A DNA stretch of 64,000 nt, taken from Saccharopolyspora indica (lineage in GTDB: Bacteria; Actinomycetota; Actinomycetes; Mycobacteriales; Pseudonocardiaceae). The notes beneath the pieces were generated by a model. The model saw nothing but the letters and a program-made list of their open reading frames with translations. It was not told the DNA's origin and did no database searches. Of the stretch, positions 28,850 to 37,033 are shown one piece after another. Location of the stretch: the NCBI RefSeq assembly GCF_027853965.1, contig NZ_JAQGLB010000026.1:1-64000 (forward strand), given 5' to 3'. Position 1 is the stretch's first letter. Each line of letters starts with the position of its first letter. The position numbers and the translations under genes were made by a program.

Positions 28850-31491
28850 CCGCGGTGGACGCGGCCACCGACACCGCCGACCGGGTCGTCGCCGACCTCG
28901 TCGCGGACCCCGGCGGCAACCTCTACCCGTCGGTGTACGAGACGGGGCGGCTGGTCTCCCTGGTGCCCTGGCTGACCGGGCACGAGAAGCGGATCGAGTT
29001 CCTGCTCTCGGCGCAGCAGCCGGACGGGGCGTGGAGCGGGCCGGGCACGGTGGCCCTGGTCCCGACGCTCAGCGCGGTGGAGGCCCTGCTCGCCGCCGGG
29101 CGGACCGGTGCCTCCGTCGACCGCGGCCTGTCCGCGGCCGCGGACCTGTTGCGCCGGGTGGAGCGGGACGGCCTGCCCGGGACGCTGATCCCGTTCCTGA
29201 TCGTGCCCGCGCTGGTGGCCGACATCAACGACCGGCTCGGCCACGAGCGCCTGACCCTGCCGCCGGACCTCGACCCCGCGGCACTGGCCGCGCTGCGCGC
29301 CGACGGCTGGCGCAACCCGGTGTCGGCGTTCTACCTGGAGATCGTCGGCCCGGCAGCGGTCGGCTCGACGGCCGTGTCCCCGGTGGCCGGGGTGATCGGC
29401 TGCTCGGCGGCGGCCACCGCGGCCTGGCTCGGCCCCGATGCCCCGGCCGCGGACGACCGCAGCGCCGAGTCCGTCGACTTCCTGGTCCGGTCGCAGTCCA
29501 CCATGGACGGTCCGGTCGCCGGGCTGACCTCCATGACGTACTTCGAACGGGCCTGGGCGTACCGGGCGCTGGCCGCCGCGGGCACCGACCCGGAGGTCAT
29601 CGCGCCGCTGCTGGAGGGCCTGCCCGGCGACGTGGGCCGCGCCGGAGCGCCCTCGGCACCCGGCGCGGCGGCCGATTCGGAAACCGCCGCGCTGGTGCTG
29701 CTCGCCACGGCCGACCGCACGGGCGTGCTGCCCGAACCGCACTGCCTGTGGGAGTACGACCGGGACACGCACTTCCTCACCACCGTGCCGGTGGGCGCCC
29801 CCTCGGTGATCACCAACGCCCGCGTCCTCGAGGTCCTGCACCGCTACCTGGAGCAGGACCCGTCCGACGCGGACCGCTACGCCGGGGCCGCGGCCCGCGT
29901 CGCCCGCTACCTGACCGACAACCAGCAGCCCGACGGCAGCTGGCAGGACCGCTGGCACGTCTCGCCCTACTACGCCACGGTCTCCTGCGGGTTGGCGCTG
30001 CTGGCCGCGGGGCGCACCGAACCGGTCGGCCGGGCCGTCGCGATGGTCCGCGAGTCCCAGCGCCCCGACGGATCTTGGGGCGTTCACGAGGGCACCGCGG
30101 AGGAGACCGCGTACGCCGTGCTGCTGCTGGCCGCCGCACCGGGCGAGCACCGGGACGCGATCGCGCGCGGGCTCGCCCACCTGGAACGCGCCGGGTCCGC
30201 GGGTCCGCACCCGCCGCTGTGGGTGGGCAAGGACCTCTACGCGCCGGTCAACCTGATCCGGGCAGCCGTGCTCGCGGCCGCGGCGGCGGGCCGTCGGGCG
30301 GGAGGCGGCGCCTGCCCGTACCCCTTCCAGCCCGCCGAGCGGCTGGAGACCGACCCGCGCGCGGCCGAGCTGCGCCGCACCGCCCCGGTCAGCCGGGTGA
30401 CGCTGCCGTTCGGCGGTGAGGGGTGGCTGGCGGTGGGCCACCGGGAGGTGCGGACCGTGCTGTCCGACCGCCGGTTCGGCCGGGCCGCCCTGGTCGGCGC
30501 CGACGTGCCCCGGGTGACCCCGCGGGTGATCGCGCAGACCAGCATCCTGACCATGGACCCGCCGGACCACACCCGGCTGCGGCGACTGGTCGCCCCGGCG
30601 TTCACCCCGCGCCGGATCGAGGCGCTGCGGCCCAGGGCCGAGCGGCTGGCCGCAGACCTGGTTGGCCGCATGATCGACCAGGGGCCGCCCGCCGACCTGG
30701 TGCGCGATCTGGCCCGGCCGCTGCCGAGCACGCTGATGTCGGAGCTGCTCGGGGTCCCGGTCGCCGATCAGGACCGGTTCTTCGACTGGGCCGAGACCGT
30801 GGTGGGCGGCCCCGGCGTGGACCCGTCGGCGATCGCGGCCGCCTTCGCCGAGCTGTCCGAGTACCTGGCCGGACTGGTCGCGCAGCGCCGCGAAGACCCC
30901 CGGGACGACCTGCTCGGCACCCTGGTCGCCGCGCGCGACGAGGGAGACCGGCTCAGCGAGCAGGAGCTGGTCGGGATCGGGGTGACCCTGCTGCTGGCGG
31001 GTCTGGAGACCACCACCAACCAGATCGGCAACTTCGCCTGGCACCTGCTCACCCGCCCCGGCCTGGTGGCGTGGCTGCGCGAGGACCTCGGCCGGGTTCC
31101 CGCCGCCGTCGAGGAGCTGCTGCGGTTCACCCCGATCGCGACCTCCGCCGGGTTCACCCGGGTGGCCGCCGAGGACGTCCGGCTCGGCGAGGTGACGATC
31201 CGCGCGGGCGAGGCGGTGCTGGTCGACCTCGACTCGGCCAACCGCGACGAGGCGGTCTACCCCGACGCCGACGAGCTGCGCCTGGACCGGGCGGGCGAGC
31301 CGAACCTGGCCTTCGGCCACGGCCCGCACTTCTGCCTGGGCGCCCAGCTGGCCCGGATGGAGCTGGACGTGGCGCTGACCGCGCTGCTGGAGTCCCTGCC
31401 GGGCCTGCGGCTGGACGTGCCCGCCGGGGAACTGGTCTGGCACACCGACCGCGTGGTCCGCGGCTTGCGGGCGCTGCCGGTGCGCTGGTGA
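28846..31491 (+). CDS. Class II terpene-cyclase-like domain fused to cytochrome P450
   Basis: 881 aa in one uninterrupted frame from a GTG that overlaps the GH16 stop. Residues 1 to about 485 match actinobacterial class II diterpene cyclases (copalyl diphosphate synthase type): PSVYETGRLVSL near the start, three QW-like repeats (QQPDGAW, QQPDGSW, QRPDGSW), and a closing LWVGKDLYAPVNLIRAAV block. Where the family has the proton-donating DxDDTA motif, this protein reads ADSETA (about residue 281), so the key Asp is lost and only a neighbouring acid remains. Residues about 490-881 are a full P450: ExxR as EELLR, an I-helix LLLAGLETTTN, and a heme loop FGHGPHFCLG. P450 proteins normally stand alone in this setting. 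The join at PYPFQPAERL falls where a separate P450 would begin. The two domains probably act in sequence on one substrate; whether that is the polyketide or an isoprenoid is unknown. Confidence 0.88.
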   Translation: MTAVDAATDTADRVVADLVADPGGNLYPSVYETGRLVSLVPWLTGHEKRIEFLLSAQQPDGAWSGPGTVALVPTLSAVEALLAAGRTGASVDRGLSAAADLLRRVERDGLPGTLIPFLIVPALVADINDRLGHERLTLPPDLDPAALAALRADGWRNPVSAFYLEIVGPAAVGSTAVSPVAGVIGCSAAATAAWLGPDAPAADDRSAESVDFLVRSQSTMDGPVAGLTSMTYFERAWAYRALAAAGTDPEVIAPLLEGLPGDVGRAGAPSAPGAAADSETAALVLLATADRTGVLPEPHCLWEYDRDTHFLTTVPVGAPSVITNARVLEVLHRYLEQDPSDADRYAGAAARVARYLTDNQQPDGSWQDRWHVSPYYATVSCGLALLAAGRTEPVGRAVAMVRESQRPDGSWGVHEGTAEETAYAVLLLAAAPGEHRDAIARGLAHLERAGSAGPHPPLWVGKDLYAPVNLIRAAVLAAAAAGRRAGGGACPYPFQPAERLETDPRAAELRRTAPVSRVTLPFGGEGWLAVGHREVRTVLSDRRFGRAALVGADVPRVTPRVIAQTSILTMDPPDHTRLRRLVAPAFTPRRIEALRPRAERLAADLVGRMIDQGPPADLVRDLARPLPSTLMSELLGVPVADQDRFFDWAETVVGGPGVDPSAIAAAFAELSEYLAGLVAQRREDPRDDLLGTLVAARDEGDRLSEQELVGIGVTLLLAGLETTTNQIGNFAWHLLTRPGLVAWLREDLGRVPAAVEELLRFTPIATSAGFTRVAAEDVRLGEVTIRAGEAVLVDLDSANRDEAVYPDADELRLDRAGEPNLAFGHGPHFCLGAQLARMELDVALTALLESLPGLRLDVPAGELVWHTDRVVRGLRALPVRW

Positions 31492-31495
31492 CCGC

Positions 31496-32680
31496 TCACC
31501 ACTGGACCGGCAGCGCGTGCAGGCCGTTGACCAGGGGCGAGGACTTCACCGGCAGGTCGGCTGCCGGGACCGCCACCCGCAGTCCCGGCAGCCGCTCGAA
31601 CAGCACCGCGAGCGCCACCTCGAGCTCCGCGCGGGCCAGGTTCTGCCCGAGGCACTGGTGGACCCCGAACCCGAACGCCACGTGCCCGCGGTCGCCGTCG
31701 GCCAGGTCGAGCCGGTCGGGGTCCGGGCGCTCGCGGTGGTCCCGGTTCGCGACCGCGGTGGAGAACACCAGCCCGTCGCCCGCGCGGATCCGGACGCCGC
31801 CGACCTCGACGTCGGCCACCGCGATCCGGGTGACCACCGTGTCGGTGACCGAGGTGTGGCGCAGCAGCGCCTCCACGGCAGGCCCCGGGGCGGCGCGCAG
31901 CGCGGCGAGCCGTTCCGGATCACCGGCCAGCAGCGCGGCGCTGACCGCGATGGCGCTGGAGGTGGTCTCGTGCCCGGCGCCGAGCAGCAGCACCGCGGTG
32001 TTCACCACCTGCTCGACCGTCATCCGGCCCGCCGCGACCTGATCGGCCAGCAGGCCGCTGATCAGGTCCGGGCCCGGTCGCTCGGCCTTGGCGGCGGCCA
32101 GCCCGGTCAGGTAGTCGATCAGGTCGGCCGCGGCCCGGACCACCTCGGCGCGCTGCGGCGCGGTGATCATCGTCCGGGTGCGGGTCTGGAAGAACTCGTG
32201 GTCGGCGTAGGGCACCCCGAGCAGTTCGCAGATCACCATCGAGGGCAGCGGCAGGCAGTAGTCGCGCACCAGGTCCGCCGAGCGGCCGCCGGCCGCCATC
32301 CGGTCGACGAGCGAACCCGCCAGCCGCGCCAGGGCCGGCCGCATCGCCCGCACCCGCCGGACGGTGAACCAGGCGGTCACCATCCGGCGGAAGTAGGCGT
32401 GGTCGGGGTCGTCCATCCCCGCCATCGTGCGCAGCGGGGTGCCCTCGGCGGGGGAGGGCAGCAGCGCCGGGTAGCCCGGCCTGGTCCGGTCCGCGGAGAT
32501 CCGCGGGTCCGACAGCAGGGCACGGGTCTCGGCGAGGCCGGTGACCAGCCAGCCGGGGCCGCCGCCGGGCAGGGTGACCCGGGAGACCGGGTGCCGGGCG
32601 TGCAACTGCCGGTAGCCCGCGGGTGGTTCGTGCGGGCAGGTCCTCGGTTGCGGGACCCGCGGCGGCCGGTCGCCGGTCAT
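31496..32680 (-). CDS. Cytochrome P450
   Basis: 394 aa, ATG start 2 bp after the stop of the exporter gene, last gene of a PadR-exporter-P450 operon. Motifs: I-helix LLLGAGHETTS, ExxR as EALLR, heme loop FGFGVHQCLG with the axial Cys. The PERF-type region and C-terminal fold are complete and the length is normal for an actinobacterial class I P450 (CYP105/107-like), which needs separate ferredoxin and reductase partners not seen here. It converges with the cyclase-P450 gene, with only 4 bp between the two stops and no hairpin. It likely oxidises the cluster product or the substrate of the exporter. The real start was chosen because upstream in-frame codons belong to the exporter gene read in another frame. 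Confidence 0.93.
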   Translation of the reverse strand: MTGDRPPRVPQPRTCPHEPPAGYRQLHARHPVSRVTLPGGGPGWLVTGLAETRALLSDPRISADRTRPGYPALLPSPAEGTPLRTMAGMDDPDHAYFRRMVTAWFTVRRVRAMRPALARLAGSLVDRMAAGGRSADLVRDYCLPLPSMVICELLGVPYADHEFFQTRTRTMITAPQRAEVVRAAADLIDYLTGLAAAKAERPGPDLISGLLADQVAAGRMTVEQVVNTAVLLLGAGHETTSSAIAVSAALLAGDPERLAALRAAPGPAVEALLRHTSVTDTVVTRIAVADVEVGGVRIRAGDGLVFSTAVANRDHRERPDPDRLDLADGDRGHVAFGFGVHQCLGQNLARAELEVALAVLFERLPGLRVAVPAADLPVKSSPLVNGLHALPVQW

Positions 32681-32682
32681 GA

Positions 32683-34329
32683 TCAGGAAACCTTGGACCC
32701 GGCCGGGTCCTCCGCCCGTTGTGGGTCCGGCGCGGGTGCGGGCTGCGCCGGACGTCCCTTGGCCAGCAGGGCGCAGGCCGCGCCGATCAGCACTGCGGCG
32801 ATCGGCAGGACCATCGCGCCGTGCATGGCGGCCACGTAGCCGGTGGTGAACACCTCGCGGGCGGCGGCTTCGACCTGCTGGGCCAGGGCGGGGGAGATGC
32901 CGCTCGGGATCGGCACCGCGGTGCCCGCTTGCAGGTCGGCGAAGTCGATTCCGCTGCTGGTGGCGCGCCGCACGCCGTCGACGAACTCGCCGCGCACCTC
33001 CGCGGGCAGTGCCGCGGCCGCGGTTTCGGTGCGGGCCATCAGGTTGCCGATCAGCTGGTTCTGCAGCAGCACGCCGAATCCCGCGGTGCCCAGCACCGAG
33101 CCGACCTGCCGGGTCGCGTTGAGCACGCCCGCCGCCGATCCGGCCACCATCGGCTGCACGTCGTGCATCGCCACGGTGGTCAGCGGCGCGAAGGTGGCGC
33201 CGAGGCCCACGCCCATCACGAGCATCGCGGGCAGCAGCGTCCAGGCCGTGCTGTCCACAGTGGAGGTGAGGGTGAAGGTCAGCAGGCCGAGGCCGAACAG
33301 CAGCAGTCCGGTGACCACGATGCGCTTGCCGCCCAGCTTGTCGCTGAGCCTGCCCGCGTACGGGCCGAGCACCACCGAGATCGCCGACATCGGCAGGCTG
33401 ATCAGGCCCGCGGCCAGCGCGGAGTAGCCCAGCACCGACTGCGCGTAGAGCTGGAAGCCGATCGCCATGCTCATGATGCCGACCGAGAGGCCGATGGCGC
33501 CGATGTTCATCAGGCCGAAGTTGCGGTTGGTCAGCAGCTCGAAGGGCACCATCGGCGCGCGCGGCCCGGGGCGGCGCTGGCTGAACGCGAACGCCACCAG
33601 CAGCAGGACACCGGCGACCAGGAGCAGCGGGATGCTGATGAACGACCAGACCGCGCCCCAGTCGTAGCGCTCGCCCTCCTGCAGGCCGAAGGTCAGGCAG
33701 GACAGGCCGAGGACAACCAGCAGCGCGCCGCGGAGGTCGAAGCGGCCCGTGCGCGGCGGCGTGGCGCCCGCCGGGATGATCAGCGGGGCGATCACCAGCA
33801 CCAGGACGCCCAGCGGGACGTTGATGGTGAAGATCCAGCGCCAGTCCAGCGCGCCGACCAGGAATCCGCCCAGCGGCGGTCCGGTGATCGTGGCGACGCC
33901 GGCCACCGCGCCCCACACGCCCAGCGCCGCACCGCGCCGTTGCGGGGGGAACACGCTGATGATGATCGACATGGTCTGCGGGATCAGCAGCGCCGCGCCC
34001 AGGCCCTGCAGGGTGCGGGCCGCGATGAGCTGGGCAGGCGTCTGCGCCAGCGCGCACAGCAGCGATGCCGCCGAGAACACCGCGACCCCGGCGAGGTAGG
34101 TGTTGCGCTTGCCGAGCAGGTCGCCGAGCTTGCCGCCGGGGATCAGGAACACCGCCAGCACCAGCACGTAGGAGTTGCTGACCCAGAGCACCTCGTTGTA
34201 GGTGGTGCCCAGCCGCTCGACGATGTTCGGGATCGCCACGCCGACGACGGTCGTGTCGAGCAGCGTCATGAAGAATCCGAGGCAGAGGGCCACCAGCACG
34301 GCCCAGGGATTCCCTCGCAGTTTACTCAT
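32683..34329 (-). CDS. DHA2-type MFS drug exporter (14 membrane segments)
   Basis: 548 aa. The start MSKLRGNPWAVLVALCLGFFMTLLDTTVV is typical of the EmrB/QacA family, with the TMS1 motif LDTTVV. Motif A appears as GKLGDLLGKR, motif C as GPPLGG in TMS5. Hydrophobic segments add up to about 14. A long loop before the last segment (about residues 420-490) is usual for the subfamily. It is a proton-driven exporter of the cytoplasmic membrane; next to a P450 and a PadR regulator in a polyketide cluster, export of the product and self-resistance is the likely job (inference). It is co-transcribed with the PadR gene upstream (11 bp gap). Confidence 0.93.
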   Translation of the reverse strand: MSKLRGNPWAVLVALCLGFFMTLLDTTVVGVAIPNIVERLGTTYNEVLWVSNSYVLVLAVFLIPGGKLGDLLGKRNTYLAGVAVFSAASLLCALAQTPAQLIAARTLQGLGAALLIPQTMSIIISVFPPQRRGAALGVWGAVAGVATITGPPLGGFLVGALDWRWIFTINVPLGVLVLVIAPLIIPAGATPPRTGRFDLRGALLVVLGLSCLTFGLQEGERYDWGAVWSFISIPLLLVAGVLLLVAFAFSQRRPGPRAPMVPFELLTNRNFGLMNIGAIGLSVGIMSMAIGFQLYAQSVLGYSALAAGLISLPMSAISVVLGPYAGRLSDKLGGKRIVVTGLLLFGLGLLTFTLTSTVDSTAWTLLPAMLVMGVGLGATFAPLTTVAMHDVQPMVAGSAAGVLNATRQVGSVLGTAGFGVLLQNQLIGNLMARTETAAAALPAEVRGEFVDGVRRATSSGIDFADLQAGTAVPIPSGISPALAQQVEAAAREVFTTGYVAAMHGAMVLPIAAVLIGAACALLAKGRPAQPAPAPDPQRAEDPAGSKVS

Positions 34330-34340
34330 CCGTTCGCTCT

Positions 34341-34907
34341 CTACTCGGTGGTGCGCCAGTGCAGGCGGCCTTCGCGGATGTCGTCGGCGATGGCGCGGGT
34401 GAGGTCCAGGTCGGCGCGCAGATGTGCTTGCAGGTGGCGGAGTTCGATGATGTCGATGGCGTTCACGCCGCGTTTGAACAGTGCGTCGCTGCTGGTGGTG
34501 GCCGCTGCTAGTTCTGCTTCCAGCAGCACTGTTCGCCGTTCGAGCTGGGCGGCGGCGTCGTCGGGGCTCAGCAGTGACATGAACGCCAAAGCCGCGCAGT
34601 AGGCGGGGTATTCGGGTTGGAGGGTGGCGAGCAGTTCGCGGAGTCGTCCGGTGGCGATCTCCCGGCCCGCGTCGGTGATGGCGTAGACGGTGCGTTCGGG
34701 TCGTTTGCCTTCTCTGGTGGTTTCCACGGGGTGGATGTAGTCGGCCTTGGTGAGGACGTCGAAGGCGTGGTACAGCGCGCCGTGGGTGACCTTGATCAGG
34801 TGATCGAGTCCTTGTTCCCGCATCCGCTGGCGGACTTCGTAGGGGTGCCGGGGTTGTTCGTCGAGCAGGCGCAGGACGGCCAGCCCGAGGGTCGTGAGGT
34901 TGCGCAT
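34341..34907 (-). CDS. PadR-family transcriptional regulator
   Basis: 188 aa. An N-terminal winged helix (LGLAVLRLLDEQPRHPYEVRQRM, then THGALYHAFDVLTKADYI and the wing with KRPERTVYAITDAG) is characteristic of PadR. The C-terminal helical half (from about residue 95) is the dimerisation and ligand part of the longer Vir-like type. It leads the regulator-exporter-P450 operon, and a perfect inverted repeat lies 27 bp upstream of its start, so it probably represses its own operon and is released by a small phenolic or the pathway product. The divergent P450 gene starts 225 bp away and could share control. Confidence 0.92.
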   Translation of the reverse strand: MRNLTTLGLAVLRLLDEQPRHPYEVRQRMREQGLDHLIKVTHGALYHAFDVLTKADYIHPVETTREGKRPERTVYAITDAGREIATGRLRELLATLQPEYPAYCAALAFMSLLSPDDAAAQLERRTVLLEAELAAATTSSDALFKRGVNAIDIIELRHLQAHLRADLDLTRAIADDIREGRLHWRTTE

Positions 34908-34934
34908 CAGGTGCCTCCGGTCAGGTCCGTTCAG

Positions 34935-34954
34935 AATAGTCCAAACAAACTATT
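34935..34954. promoter_or_regulatory. Candidate PadR operator (6-bp arms, 8-bp spacer)
   Basis: AATAGT, 8 bp, ACTATT form a perfect inverted repeat in an AT-rich island between the PadR gene and the divergent P450 gene. Known PadR operators have short arms with the same 8-bp spacing (ATGT-N8-ACAT type). An overlapping CCAAA-N7-TTTGG pair (34941-34957) adds to the symmetry. Autoregulation is inferred. Confidence 0.6.
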
Positions 34955-35131
34955 TGGCGAAGACGGGTCTGCCCGCGCCCGCGCGCGGGTGGGTAGGGGC
35001 ACGCTAGGGGTGCCTCGCCGGAGGTCCCCGCTGTTAGCGTCGATCCGTCATACAGCCACCCTGAGCTGCGCAAACGTGCGCCGTCGACGCGGGCGGCGGG
35101 CGCTCACAGGCGAGGAAGGCGGTTCGTCACT

Positions 35132-36397
35132 GTGTCGGCACCGAACGGGAGTTCCCCCGGAGAAGCGCTGGAGCTGGACGACTCCCTCTCCCAGTGCCCG
35201 CACGAGCTCTACCGGGGACTGCACGCCTCGGGCTCGGGTGTGCAGCGCGTGATCATGCCGCCCGGCGCGGGGCCGTGGAGCGGGCTGCCGGTCTGGCTGG
35301 TCACCGGCTACCGCGAGGCCCGCGCCGCGCTCGCCGATTCGCGGCTGAGCAACGACCTGGCGCGAACCACCCGCCTGTTCGGCGGCGGTGGCGGTGGCGG
35401 CGAGGGCGGCAGGGGCGCGTTCTCCGCCGCGCTCTCCCGCAACCTGCTGCACGCCGACCCGCCGGACCACACCCGGCTGCGCAAGCTGGTCAACAAGGCG
35501 TTCACCTCGCGTGCCGTGCAACGCCTGGAACCCAGGATCGAGCGGATCACGGCCGATCTCCTCGACCAGCTCGACGGCGTCGAGGAGACCGACCTGCTGG
35601 TGTCCTACGCCTCGCCGCTGCCGATCATCGTGATCTGCGAACTGCTGGGCATCCCGGCCTCCGACGAGGACGACATCCGCGGCTGGACCAAGGGCCTGGT
35701 CTCCGGCGCCTCGCGCACGGACATGGCGGCCGCGTCGGAGGGCATCGGCGCCTACCTGACCGAACTGGTCGCGGGCAAGCGAGCGGCCCCCGGCGACGAC
35801 CTGCTCTCCGAGCTGATCAGGGTCAACGAGAACGGCGACCAGCTCGCCGACGAAGAACTGGTGCCGATCACCTTCGTGCTGCTCATCGCGGGCCACGAGA
35901 CGACGATCAACCTGATCGGCAACGGCGTGTACGCCCTGCTGCGCAACCGCCCGCAGCTGGAACGACTGCGGGCCGACCCGGCCCTGCTGCCGGGGGCGGT
36001 GGAAGAGCTGCTGCGCTACGAGAGTCCCAGCAGCCACGGCACCTTCCGCTCGACCACCGAGGACCTCCCGCTGGGAGACGCGGTGATCCCGGCGGGCGAA
36101 CTGGTCCTGATCTCGCTCATCGCCGCCAACCGCGACCCGGCCCACTTCGACGCCCCCGACGTCCTGGACGTGGCCCGCCCGCCGACCTCCAACCTGGCCT
36201 TCGGGCACGGCATCCACCACTGCGTCGGAGCACCGCTGGCCCGCATGGAGGGGCGCATCGCCCTCGGCAGGCTGCTGGAGCGCTACCCGCACCTCGCGCT
36301 GGCGGTCGACGAGGCCGACCTGTCCTGGAACCACAGCACCCTGATCCACGGCCTGCGGTCCCTCCCGGTCCGCCTCAACGGAAGGAGCGAGCCGTGA
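35132..36397 (+). CDS. Cytochrome P450
   Basis: 421 aa, GTG start. Complete P450: I-helix FVLLIAGHETTIN, EELLR as the ExxR site, heme loop FGHGIHHCVG with the axial Cys, and a C-terminal LRSLPVR end typical of CYP107-like actinobacterial enzymes. A run of seven glycines and a GEGG stretch sits near residues 83-93 in the B-C loop, next to the substrate pocket. It starts 225 bp from the divergent PadR gene and its stop overlaps the following VOC gene (GTGA), so the two are co-translated. Likely a tailoring hydroxylase or epoxidase; the substrate cannot be read from sequence. Confidence 0.93.
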   Translation: MSAPNGSSPGEALELDDSLSQCPHELYRGLHASGSGVQRVIMPPGAGPWSGLPVWLVTGYREARAALADSRLSNDLARTTRLFGGGGGGGEGGRGAFSAALSRNLLHADPPDHTRLRKLVNKAFTSRAVQRLEPRIERITADLLDQLDGVEETDLLVSYASPLPIIVICELLGIPASDEDDIRGWTKGLVSGASRTDMAAASEGIGAYLTELVAGKRAAPGDDLLSELIRVNENGDQLADEELVPITFVLLIAGHETTINLIGNGVYALLRNRPQLERLRADPALLPGAVEELLRYESPSSHGTFRSTTEDLPLGDAVIPAGELVLISLIAANRDPAHFDAPDVLDVARPPTSNLAFGHGIHHCVGAPLARMEGRIALGRLLERYPHLALAVDEADLSWNHSTLIHGLRSLPVRLNGRSEP

Positions 36398-36759
36398 TCA
36401 CCAGAGCGGCCTCCATCGGAATTCCGGTCACCGACCAGGAAGCGGCGGTCGAGTTCTTCGTCGACGTCCTCGGCTTCGAGAAGCGGGTGGACGTCCCGAC
36501 CGACCGCGGCCGGTGGATCGAGGTGGCGCCGGCGGGTGCGGAAACCGTGCTGACCCCCTACACGTGGCTCGACCACCACGACGACCGGACCGGTGTCTTC
36601 ACGCGCGTGGTCCTGGAGTGCCAGGACCTGACCGGTCTGCACGAGGAACTGGTGGCCAAGGGCGTCGAGTTCGAGCTCGACCCCACCGAATCGGCCGGCG
36701 GCCGGTTCGCCCACTTCAAGGACCCCTTCGGCAACCTGTACGTCCTGGCCGAGCTCTGA
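36394..36759 (+). CDS. VOC (glyoxalase/bleomycin-resistance) superfamily protein
   Basis: 121 aa, GTG start inside the preceding stop. It has the paired beta-alpha-beta-beta-beta layout of one VOC protein: SIGIPVTDQEAAVEFFVDVLGFE, then a second half ending FKDPFGNLYVLAEL. Possible metal ligands are Glu in the second half and His near FAHFKD. The family includes isomerases, dioxygenases and antibiotic-binding resistance proteins. Coupling to a P450 suggests a step on the same intermediate or sequestration of the product (inference). Confidence 0.85.
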   Translation: MITRAASIGIPVTDQEAAVEFFVDVLGFEKRVDVPTDRGRWIEVAPAGAETVLTPYTWLDHHDDRTGVFTRVVLECQDLTGLHEELVAKGVEFELDPTESAGGRFAHFKDPFGNLYVLAEL

Positions 36760-37033
36760 TCCGGGCGGCGCTTCCCGCCGAGGATTCGCGGTTCCTGGGA
36801 CGGCGGTGAGGGTGCTCGGCGGGATCACGCTCGGACAGCGTTCCCCGTGAGGAGCGGATCAGCGTCCGGTCTCCCGGATTCCGCGTCCGGGCGGCGTTTG
36901 CGGCTGTTCCGCCTTGCTCGGCCGCCGCCGTCGCGGTGCCCTGCCCGCGGCGCTCGCGATGCTGCCGTCAGGCGCCCCCGCCGGGTTTTCGGCCACCGGC
37001 ATCACTTCGCGACACGAGATTGGAAGAACGTCG
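36760..37033. other. Intergenic region, no gene seen
   Basis: 274 bp between the VOC gene and the FAD monooxygenase. No frame here looks coding, and the reading frame upstream of the monooxygenase ATG is Arg-rich noise. It must hold the promoter of the monooxygenase pair, but I see no convincing -35/-10 pair. Confidence 0.5.

Noticed and set aside
32681..34057. A longer minus-strand start for the P450, running through the exporter gene
   Set aside because: That frame is a shadow of the exporter; the P450 has a proper ATG 2 bp after the exporter stop and a normal length from there.
36914..37033. Longer N-terminus for the FAD monooxygenase
   Set aside because: The extra residues are Arg/Ala-rich and lack similarity; the internal ATG has a ribosome site and the Rossmann motif follows at once.
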